Shown here: one piece after another, positions 55,510 to 64,000 of the stretch
Layout of the letters: each line of letters starts with the position of its first letter
Numbering within the stretch: position 1 is the first letter of the stretch
From: Perognathus longimembris pacificus
Lineage: Eukaryota; Chordata; Mammalia; Rodentia; Heteromyidae
Direction: 5' to 3'
Length of the DNA: 64,000 bases
NCBI RefSeq assembly: GCF_023159225.1
Contig: NC_063175.1
Coordinates: 1,060,755 to 1,124,754 of the forward strand
The notes under the pieces: generated by a model
What the model saw: only the letters and a program-made list of their open reading frames with translations
What the model was told of the DNA's origin: nothing
Databases searched by the model: none
Program-made: the position numbers and the translations under genes

Positions 55510-57205
55510 TGTTCAAGATACAAAGTACTTATGAGCTCTTTAAGATCGTGCAATTGGAAAAGTAATATCCTGGGAATTACATGGCCTTCAAATTAGATAG
55601 TCCCATGTGAAGTCACTTTTTATAAAAAGACTGTGCCATGAAGATAGCCAAAGCAGGCCTTCACTTACAGCGTCCAGCCAGTATATTTCCTTTTCTTCTC
55701 CTAATTCAGAGTCAGATGATCACACTGTCAAAGAGGAATACTTGCATTGGTTGGATCCTCCTCAAGGACAGAGACCTTGCTCTACTGCGCATATCCACAT
55801 TTCCTAGAGCCAATCAGATATCCTTCTCACTCCATAACCCTGAATGGAGAACAACCTACAAATTCTGGAAACCCACTCACTTCCTGCCTGGCATGCTGAC
55901 CAGAGGCCACCCACATTGGCTTCTTGAATTGAGTCTGACTACTTTAACAGACCAAGTTAAAACAGATCCACCAATAGACATACTTCAAGAAAAACACACT
56001 TTTGAAAGCTCAGGCTGCTTAACATCAGTGCTCATTATGAGCCACTGTAAAAAGCAGGATGGGCCAATCTCAGTTTCTGGTACTTAACTCTTTTGCTAAT
56101 AGGCATAAAGGCAAGGCAAAGCTATTAAAGTACAGTCCTCTCCTCTCTGACTTTACTAGGTATAAAGCCACTACCTTTCTCTCCCCACTAGAGCAAAAGA
56201 GGCCATGAATGTAATCATGTGGAGAGAAAGAAAATACAACTTTCATTTTTGGTAATGACAGATCATTTTCAAAACTCAGCAAAAATACTCAGTAAAGACT
56301 GGAGATGATCACAAGAGGTAGACTGCATGAGGTCCTGAGTTTTAAGTTCAGTACCTCCAGAAAAGAAAGATAAAGGGAGGGAGGGAAGGGAAGAAGGGAG
56401 GAAGGGAGGATGGACAGACTCAGCAGTAGTCAAGTTAAATTATAATTGTGAGTAATGGGAATCTGACACTGGGAAAGAGTAGACATGAAAGTATATATCC
56501 ACAATGTTCAATGGGAACCGAAGCATTTCTTTGACTGAAAACTGCTTTCAAATACCCCAGTGGTAGCCACAAAGTTTGTCTTTCTGTGGAGCCTGGCTGT
56601 GTGTCTCTTGAAAATACTACTGTCTGTAACTTCTTTTTGAATTGCTTTGTCATCATCATGAGATAAATAAAGAGTTTCCAGGATGCCAACCAGAGACTTG
56701 GGGGAGGAAGAAGTTCGTGTCCAGTGCTGTGTGACCTCTGTGTTGGTAGAAAATCCCCAGAGTACACTTGGTTTGGCAAAGCTGGTATAAGAGCAGACCT
56801 TTGACTAAAGCCACGGTGTCAACACAGTGGCTTCGTAAAGTCCTCAAGGTGCTCAACAAATTCTGGGACACAGCACTGCTGTGGCAATCCCAATGAATTT
56901 GAAATGCAAGTTGTTTCTTCTCAGGTCTTTCACCATAGAAAGACAGCTCAGTCTCTATCCCACCCCACCCCCCCCAAGTCATTATCCGAATCTCTAGAGA
57001 ATCTTCAGGGGCGATGGTATTCAAAAGACACAACTGCTGGAGGACTTTAACATGGAATGGCCGTGGGGGCCAATTAGATTATGAGTGGATGAAAAGAAGC
57101 AGAAGTTGGAGCAACTAAGGAAATGAAAAGGGTCCAAAGAAGTCTATACGGAAACATTTTTTTAACAGATTCTCTTACATTATACAGGTGCAATGGCCAT
57201 TTTAG
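55510..57205. other. Mostly single-copy stretch
   Basis: It holds the longest non-L1 open frame on the plus strand (149 codons, 55638-56087), with no domain I recognise; such a length is expected a few times by chance in 64 kb. An ID-like trace (56292-56362) and a purine tract (56371-56412) follow. Confidence 0.45.
56371..56412. repeat. Purine-rich (GGGA/GGAA)n tract
   Basis: A/G-only run at the tail of a diverged ID-like monomer. Confidence 0.9.
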
Positions 57206-57207
57206 TC

Positions 57208-57329
57208 AGGCATGCAGTCCTGGTGCACACCTGTAATCCCAGCACTGTGGAGGCTGAGGCGGGAGGATCTTGAGTTTGAGGCTATCATGGAATAGATAGT
57301 AAGACTCTGTCTCAAAAAAAAAAAAAAAA
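57208..57329 (+). mobile_element. B1-type SINE monomer with poly-A
   Basis: 'gtgcacacctgtaatcccag', 'ggaggctgaggcgggaggat' and 'gactctgtctcaaaaaaaaa'. Confidence 0.93.
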
Positions 57330-57562
57330 GATCTCCCTCTCCTTCCCAGTACTGAGGTTTGAACTCAGGGCCTAAATGCTATCCTTTAGCATTTTTACTC
57401 AAGGCTGCTCTACCTCTTGAGCCACATTGTAGTTTGTGCTGGTTAACTGAAGACAAAGTCTGACTGACCCTTCTGTTTGGGCTGGCCTTGAACTGCAATC
57501 CTCTGATCTCAGCCTCCTGAATAGCTAGGATTACAGGTGTGAGCCATTGGTGTCTGGACTCA
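57330..57562 (-). mobile_element. Composite SINE, minus strand, abutting the B1
   Basis: 'cccagtactgaggtttgaac', 'ctacctcttgagccacattg', 'ctcagcctcctgaatagcta' in reversed order. Its tail end touches the B1 poly-A, a tail-to-tail arrangement. Confidence 0.9.
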
Positions 57563-58340
57563 AAAGATTTTTAAAGATAGTATACCTCCAACTCAAGAAA
57601 GCAATGCAACACTTTTTATCACAGTATGAAAGAAATAACTCAATGCTTGCTTTCTTAAACAAAATTATTTTCAATGAAAGAATATGATACATTATTCACA
57701 ATGAGAATAATTAGTAGTCTTGGGAGAGGGGCAGATACTCCATGGTAAAGTGCTAACCTTGGATTTGATCCCTAACACACATACACCAAAAAAAAAAAAA
57801 AAAAAATATGGCAGAGGGAGAGAATGAATTAGTGACCAGATATACAAAAGGAGACCAGTTTTGTTCTGTTCCCAAAGAAACAACTTCTGAAAGGGAGACA
57901 GAAAGAATTATTGTCTACATCAATCATCTTTTATTAAAATCATGCTGAAATTGATGCAATAAAAATGGCAAACTTTTAAAATGTTAAATAGACTTCTGCT
58001 AAGATCTGAATGTTTGTATCTCTTCCAAGATTCACAGTGCCACAGGATTCGAAGCTTTTCAAAGGTGATTAGACCCCCTGGGGAATGGAGTTCAGGGATA
58101 ATTGGGCCCTTCTGCCTACTTGCTTCTGCTATGGGTGAGGAAACAACCAGAACTTCACCAGGCCCTACCCACCGTGCCACCACACTGGACTTCCTCGGCC
58201 CATGACTGGAGGAAGTCAGTTTCTATGCTTTATAAATTCCTCAGTTTTGGCATTTTGTGAAAGCAGCACAGACAGACTCAAAGACAACATCTTTTTTAAA
58301 AAAACCAAACACTGTGATTATCTTTTAGAGGTAGTCTGTG
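57563..58340. other. Mostly single-copy sequence with an ID-like trace
   Basis: About 57718-57805 ('gggagaggggcagatactcc', 'gatttgatccctaac', poly-A) is a diverged ID-like monomer. Nothing else recognised. Confidence 0.5.
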
Positions 58341-58360
58341 ATAGCAGATGTTTACTTTCT

Positions 58361-58583
58361 TGTTTTGGGGTTCTTTGTTGTTGTTGTTGTTTTTCCAGTC
58401 CTGGGCTTGGACTCAGGGCCTGAGCACAGTCTCTGGGTTCTTTTTGCTCAAGGCTAGCACTCTGCCACTTGAGCCACAGCGCCACTTCTGGCCATTTTCT
58501 ATATATGTGGTGCTGGAGAATCAAACCCAGGGCTTCATGTATAGGAGGCAAGCACTCTTGCCACTAGGCCATATTCCCAGACC
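58361..58583 (-). mobile_element. IDL-Geo-like dimeric SINE with (TTG)n tail
   Basis: (TTG)n, 'ttccagtcctgggcttggac', 'ctgccacttgagccacagcg', 'aggccatattcccagaccc'. A 16-bp duplication 'cagatgtttactttct' lies at 58345-58360 and 58584-58599. Confidence 0.97.
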
Positions 58584-58766
58584 CAGATGTTTACTTTCTA
58601 AGTTATACAACTCTGTACTGTCTGAGAAAGTGTGCATTATTTTAATAATTAGAAAGATAGCAGCTAAAAATTACTCTGAAATTATATTTGAGGCTGGGTT
58701 GCAGGAAAATACATTTCCTTACTGTTTATTCTCTCAAGTAGAAACAAATATAAACAATATTAGCAT

Positions 58767-58811
58767 ATATGTGTACATGTGTGTATATATATATGTATAT
58801 ATATATACATT
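58767..58811. repeat. (GT)n(TA)n microsatellite
   Basis: GT units merging into a TA-rich alternating run. Confidence 0.93.
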
Positions 58812-58847
58812 AGTTTTTAAAATTGCTGTAGTTTTGTTCTGTTTGGG

Positions 58848-58948
58848 GATGGTTTTACTATGTAGCTCAGGTTGGTCTTGAACTCATATTCTTGCCTCCA
58901 TTTCCTGGGTAACAAGATTACAGATGTGCTATCACCACTCCCAGCTCC
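58848..58948 (-). mobile_element. B1-type SINE monomer, minus strand
   Basis: 'gatggttttactatgtagct', 'caggttggtcttgaactcat' and 'acagatgtgctatcaccact' are the reversed B1 order. Confidence 0.9.
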
Positions 58949-59178
58949 AGCACTTGTTTTGAAAAGGACCCACCATGGAATTTAAAAGCAATTCTGAAAG
59001 GCTGTTGTTTCACTGACCACACTGGGAAGCTTCTGGAAGCACATTCTCTCTCCCAGGGGTTCTATGCTGAGCCAGCTTCTAGAGTGGGAAAGACACCAGG
59101 CTAACATCTCCCTTCAGAAAACAACCTGCAGAGCTAGCCAACACCTCCAGCAACTGTACCTTTAAGATCTGTCTTGGT
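58949..59178. other. Single-copy sequence flanking the L1 insertion
   Basis: No feature recognised; its last 12 bases (59167-59178) are the left copy of the L1 duplication. Confidence 0.5.
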
Positions 59179-61636
59179 AACCTGGAAGAAATGGATGATT
59201 TCCTAGAAAAAAGGGATATCCCCAAACTCAACCATGAAGATGTAAACCTTCTAGACCCATATCCAGCATTGAAATAGAAATGTCAATAAATGATTTCCCA
59301 TCTGAGAAAAGCCCAGGTCCACATGGATTCACAGCACAATTCTACAAGGCCTTCAAAAGAGAACTCACACCAATATTTCTCAAACTCTTCAATGAAATTG
59401 AAAGAGAAAGTTCACTACCAGACACATTCTATGAAGCCAGTATAACCCTCATCCCAAAACCAGGGAAGGACTCATCACGGAAAGAAAACTATAGACTGAT
59501 TTCCCTGATGAACATAGATGCAAAAATTCTCAACAAAATTCTGGCCAATCGACGTCAACAGGTCATCAAAAAAATCATACACCATGAACAAACTGGATTC
59601 ATCCCAGGAATGCAAAGTTGGTTCAATATACGCAAGTCAATTAATGTAATCCACCACATCAACCGGAGCAAGGTAAAGAACTACATGGTTATATCTCTGG
59701 ATACAGAAAAGGTGTTTGAAAAATCCAGCATCCATTTATGCTAAAAGCCCTGGAAAAGCTGGGATTCCAGAGAACACTCCTGAATATAATAAAGGCAGTT
59801 TATGACAAACCAACAGTAAGCATAACTCTAAATGGTGAAAAACTAAAGCCATTCCCTTTAAAATCAGGAGCAAGACAGGGATGTCTGCTCTCTCCCCTTC
59901 TCTTCAACACAGTACTAGAATTCCTAGCCAGAGCAATTAGGCAAGAAGAAAATATAAAGGGGATCCAAATAGGAAAAGATGAAGTTAAACTTTCTTTCTT
60001 CACAGACGACATGATCCTATACCTAAAGAACCCCACAGACTCTACACCCAAGCTACTAGAGCTGATCTAAAACTTTGGCAAAGTTGCAGGATATAAAATA
60101 AACCCTCAAAAAAATCAATGGCATTTCTATATGCTAATGATCCGAACGCCGAGGCTGAAATCAGGAAAGCAACTACTTTTGCAATAGCCTCAAAAAACAT
60201 AAAATACCTAGGAATAACCTTAACCAAAGAAGTGAAAGACCTCTATGATGAGAACTTTAAAAACATGAAAAACGAAATTAAGGCAGAACTAAGGAAATGG
60301 AAAAACCTCCCATGCTCCTGGATTGGGAGGATTAATATAATCAAAATGGCAATATTGCCAAAGGCTATCTACAAATTCAATGCAATACCCATTAATATCC
60401 CAACACCATTTTTTGATGAAATAGAGGAAGCAATCCAGAAATTCATACGGAACAATAAAAGACCCAGAATAGCAAAAACAATCCTAAGCAGAAACAACAG
60501 TGCTGGAGGAATTACAATACCCAACTTCAAGCTGTATTATAAAGCTATAGTAATAAAAACAGCTTGGTATTGGCACCGGAACAGGCCTGAAGACCAATGG
60601 AACAGAATTAAAGACCCAGAAATGAACTCACAGAACTATGCCCACTTAATCTTTGATAAAGGAGCTAAAACAATAGTCTGGAAGAAAGATAGCCTCTTTA
60701 ACAAATGGTGCTGGCAAAACTGGTTCAACACCTGCAACAAACTAAAACTAGATCCTTATATATCACCCTGCACCAAAATCAATTCCAAATGGATCAAAGA
60801 CCTCGAAATCAAAACAGATACCCTGAAAACACTAAAGGAAGGAGTAGGAGAAACACTTGGGCTCCTTGGCACAGGACGGAACTTCCTTAGCAAAGACTCA
60901 AACATGCTACAAATCAAAGAAAGGATGGACAAATGGGACTGCATCAAATTGCAGAGCTTCTGCAGGGCAAAGGACATAGCTCGCAAGATAAACAGAAAGC
61001 CCACAGACTGGGAAAAGATCTTTACTGGCCATACAACGGACAAAGGCCTCATATCTAAAATATATGCAAAACTAAAAAAATTACATTCCTCCAAAACAAA
61101 ACTGCAAAGAACCAATAGCCCTCTCAACAAGTGGGCTAAAAACTTACAAAGAAACTTCTCTGATGAGGAAATGAGAATGGTCAAGAGACATATGAAAAAG
61201 TGCTCTACATCACTGGCCATAAAAGAAATGCAAATCAAAACAACACTGAGATTCCATCTCACCCCAGTAAGAATGTCAAATATCAAGAAAAGTAACAATA
61301 ACAAATGTTGGAGGGGATGTGGCCAAAAGAGAACCCTACTTCATTGTTGGTGGGAATGTAAACTGGCTCAGAAGGCTAAACATAGAGCTCCCCTATGACC
61401 CAACAGCCCAATTTTTGGGCATCTACTCAAAAGACCACAAACAAGAACACACGAAAGCCACCAGCACAACAATGTTCATCGCAGTGCAATTTGTCATAGC
61501 TAGAATATGGAACCAACCCAGATGCCCCTCAATAGACGAATGGATCAGGAAAATGTGGTACATACACACAATGGAATTTTATGCCTCTATCAGAAAGAAT
61601 GACATTGTCCCATTCCTGAGGGAATGGAAGACTTGA
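59179..61636 (+). pseudogene. L1 ORF2 (reverse transcriptase) remnant
   Basis: Encodes the reverse transcriptase and C-terminal part of the L1 ORF2 protein. Visible landmarks are '[11 protein letters not shown]' early, '[12 protein letters not shown]', the catalytic motif as 'FTDD' (usual L1 form FADD) at about 60000-60011, and the Cys-rich '[16 protein letters not shown]' near the end. Breaks: a frame change near 59250, another near 59735, a stop at 60068-60070, a frame change near 60110 in an A-rich run, and a 32-bp deletion near 61360. The open piece 60118-61398 is therefore a fragment. The endonuclease domain was lost by 5' truncation. Confidence 0.95.
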
Positions 61637-62230
61637 AAAAAATTATACTAAGTGAAGTGAGCCAGACCCAAAGAAACATGGACTCTATGGCCTCCCTCAT
61701 AGGGAATAATTAGCACAGGTTTAGGCTAGTCACAGCAGAGGATCACAAGAGCCCAATAGCTATGCCCTTATGAACACATAAGATGATGCTAAGTGCAATG
61801 AACTCCATGTTATGGAAATGACTGTTATATCACTGTTGTAATGACTTTCAACATGTGATGTGAAACCGTAGCTTCTATTATTGATGACCCTCTTGTAGCC
61901 CCTTCCTGTGGTTGTACCTGCACTATCTCTGTATCTTATCTGAGCACATTGGAAACCGTGTATACTGGTATTAGAACTAGGAAACTGAAAGGGAATACCA
62001 AAATTGAGAGACACAGGGTAATAAGACAAACGACTACAAAAGCAATACTTGCAAAACTGTTTTGTGTAAATCAACTTAACAACTCATGGGGGGAAAGGGA
62101 AAAGGGGAGGGGGAGGGAGGAATGAGGGAGGAGGTAACAAACAGTATAAGAAATATATCCAATGCCTAATGTATGAAACTGTAACCTCTCTGTACATCAG
62201 TTTGACAATAAAAAAACAATTTTTTTTTAA
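59179..62230 (+). mobile_element. 5'-truncated L1 retrotransposon (about 3.05 kb)
   Basis: Starts within ORF2 and runs through the reverse transcriptase, the C-terminal region, the 3' UTR with a purine/G-rich tract (62088-62130), and an AATAAA-like end. The duplication 'atctgtcttggt' is exact at 59167-59178 and 62231-62242. It serves here as the reference for the other L1 pieces in the window. It cannot move on its own: ORF1 and the endonuclease are missing and ORF2 is broken. Confidence 0.97.
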
Positions 62231-62242
62231 ATCTGTCTTGGT

Positions 62243-62775
62243 GACTCATGCTGTTACCATTCCACCTTGGCAATGGCTGAGCATGTCAGGGTCCTGAGGC
62301 CCAAGAGACAGCACATACCTCATAGACATCCTAAGTACCAGGCCAGGCTGAGACTCAGAGATGTACTGCAGTCTGAGACTTCCTAGCCTGGATTCCTTCC
62401 TCCTCCAGGGTGGAGACCTGTGTCACAGCCTAAGGCTCTCCCTGCTACTCCTAATCTCCTACCCCAGGATCCTTCACGGCTGCTGCCTCTACTCAGCCTT
62501 GTACTTCATATTCTGTAGGCACCTGATTTCTAGATGCCCAAACTAATGCAGCTACCTTGAGGCTCAACACACCTTCTTCCTGGGTAAAATGGGCAACAGT
62601 GCTGGCCCTGGAATACATATGATAAACACTGGTCCTTAAAACAGGACTGTCTGTGCTTCCTCATCAAAACACCTCAGGTCTCCTGCTTAGACGTGGCTTC
62701 CTTCCCTGTTGCAAGGAGTTCATTTATATGAGCTTTGCTATACCTCTGGCCAATAAATGATCTTTGAAAAGTGTG
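62243..62775. other. Single-copy sequence
   Basis: No repeat or gene recognised downstream of the L1. Confidence 0.4.
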
Positions 62776-62779
62776 CCCT

Positions 62780-62900
62780 CTGCCAGGTGTGCTAGCACAT
62801 GTCTATAATCCCAGTACTCAAAAGCTGAGGCAGGAAGATTGTGAGTTTGAGTACAGCCCGGGCTACATACAGAGGGTCTACTTAAACAACAACCAATAAA
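62780..62900 (+). mobile_element. B1-type SINE monomer
   Basis: 'gccaggtgtgctagcacatg', 'ctataatcccagtactcaaa', 'gctgaggcaggaagattgtg' and 'acagcccgggctacatacag'. Confidence 0.93.
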
Positions 62901-62989
62901 AAGCATACTCCCAAAGCAATAGAAATATTTTTTGAAACAATACTGATAACGACACTACTTGTTAAAAAGAAAAAAAGAGCTACTCCCCG

Positions 62990-63215
62990 ATGCTGTGCCT
63001 CATTGCCTATAATTCAGCTATTCATGATGCAAAGATAAGGAAGAATGCTTGCTGCTCAAGGCCAGCCTGGGCAGAAAGTTAGAGAGACTCCCATCTCAAT
63101 GAAAAAGCTGAGCATGACAGTGCACTCTTGAAATCCCAGTTATGGGAAAACAGAACTAAAAGGATGGCAGTCTGAGGCCAGCACAAGAAAAACTATGAGA
63201 ACTTATTTTAAAAAT
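62990..63215 (+). mobile_element. Diverged B1-like double unit
   Basis: 'gctgtgcctcattgcctata', 'gctcaaggccagcctgggca' and, further on, 'agcatgacagtgcactcttg' and 'ggcagtctgaggccagcaca' look like two B1-related monomers in a row. Confidence 0.65.
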
Positions 63216-63428
63216 AAGTGATCTCTTCTCCAGCTATTTTACTTCCTCTGTCCACCTCTTCCAAGTGGGTGTCCTCCCAGGGCTCTGCCCTTGATGGCTT
63301 CCCACTTCTGCCTGCTCCCAGAGTGATCACATCCTCCCACATCCTCTCTGGTCTATGTGCTGACCACTCTCATCTCTGACTTCAGTCTCCATCTTACTGA
63401 CCACTGGCCATTTTCTCCTAGGTGTAAA
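63216..63428. other. Single-copy sequence
   Basis: Pyrimidine-rich; no feature recognised. Confidence 0.35.
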
Positions 63429-63429
63429 A

Positions 63430-63870
63430 GTACCTGAAGTGGACTGCAGTGGTCCCAGAGATAGCGGCCCTCAACCCCTGAACAACAGATGGTACCTTAT
63501 TTAAAAATAGTGCTTGAAGACGGGACCAGAGATAGAAAGATTATCATGGATTATCTGGATGGACCTTAAACAAAATCACAAGGGTCCTATGAGTCAGGGG
63601 TAGAAGGACATTGGACAAAAACACAAAAGAAAAGGCCACTGAACCACAGAGGCCACAATGAGAGTGATGTGGCCAAGGCTGAAGAAATCAGGCAGCCACT
63701 AGAAGCTGGATGAGGCCAAGGAAGGATTCTTTCCAGAGACCCCCCAGAGGAAACCAGACCAGTTGGCTCTGATTTTGGCTTCCAGATCCGTGACAGCATA
63801 GATTTGTTTTTGCGCCACTGAGTTTGGAGTGGTTTATAACAAAAGCCACAGGAAACCAATCCAGTGTTAT
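63430..63870 (+). mobile_element. Probable ancient MaLR (MLT1-like) LTR
   Basis: 'gattatctggatggacctta', 'aagaaatcaggcagccacta', 'tttggcttccagatccgtga' and the end 'ccactgagtttggagtggtt' follow the order I remember for MLT1-class LTR ends. No viral coding region. Confidence 0.5.
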
Positions 63871-63871
63871 A

Positions 63872-64000
63872 TTAATTTCCTAGGGGAACAGTAGCAAAGT
63901 ACCATGGTCTGGATGACTTCACCAACAGGAATTCCTTCTCTCAGTGATCTGGAGGCTGGAAGTCTAAGATCAAGCTGTTGGTAGGTTTGGTTCTCTGTGA
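63872..64000. repeat. Ancient interspersed repeat, truncated by window end
   Basis: 'aatttcctaggggaacagta', 'gcaaagtaccatggtctgga' and 'gatctggaggctggaagtct' match a common ancient mammalian repeat with 'ggctgctgtaacaaagtacc'-type start. Family not assigned. Confidence 0.55.

Noticed and set aside
55638..56087. 149-codon open frame as a gene
   Set aside because: No domain, no start context, no repeat origin seen. A few frames of about 150 codons are expected by chance in 64 kb over six frames.
58348..58881. 177-codon open frame as a gene
   Set aside because: It crosses a reversed IDL-Geo SINE and a TA microsatellite; similar peptides recur at every copy of this SINE.
60118..61398. 426-codon open frame as a host gene
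   Set aside because: It is the C-terminal half of L1 ORF2: sequence motifs, flanking frames in order, a 3' UTR and a target-site duplication show this.

Overview
The window reads as non-coding, repeat-dense mammalian (rodent) DNA. I find no complete protein-coding gene, tRNA gene, rRNA gene or CRISPR array. The best lineage clue is a dimeric SINE present in at least 13 copies. Its left half is tRNA/ID-like, with A-box and B-box motifs. Its right half reads 'ggctcaagtggcagagtgc...gagcaaaaagaagcc...gccctgagttcaa'. This matches what I know of IDL-Geo, a SINE described from Geomyoidea (kangaroo rats, pocket mice, pocket gophers), so a geomyoid rodent is my best guess. That is an inference from memory of the family, not a database match.

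Layout. 1-4.4 kb: SINEs and an L1 tail that carries a 3' transduction. 4.4-6.6 kb: mostly single-copy sequence with one GC-rich candidate exon. 6.6-7.9 kb: two old Tigger-type DNA transposons. 8-12 kb: single-copy sequence with microsatellites. 12.7-13.8 kb: an old minus-strand L1. 14-27 kb: scattered SINEs, MIR, an old L1 tail and single-copy stretches. 27.2-28.9 kb: a twin-primed (5'-inverted) L1. 29.6-33.2 kb: a dense nest of L1 3' ends and SINEs. 33.2-35.2 kb: single-copy sequence with candidate regulatory or exon signals. 35.2-36.1 kb: an LTR-like segment and a third Tigger-type element. 38.2 kb: an odd 48-bp GC-rich insert between direct repeats. 41-59 kb: many young SINEs and three MaLR-type LTRs. 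59.2-62.2 kb: the largest mobile element, a 5'-truncated L1 with a broken ORF2. 63.4-64.0 kb: an old LTR-like repeat and the start of another.

There is no operon-like logic here. The content records successive retrotransposition: ancient L2, MIR, Tigger and MaLR copies, then old L1s, then composite 7SL/ID SINEs, then IDL-Geo SINEs and recent L1s with exact target-site duplications. Twelve of the 13 IDL-Geo copies have a duplication that can be read off the sequence. Long open frames outside L1 are no longer than chance predicts for 64 kb. Three short open segments flanked by splice-like sites (5732-5893; 33631-33714 on +; 33715-33816 on -) are the only candidates for transcribed exons, and all are weak.
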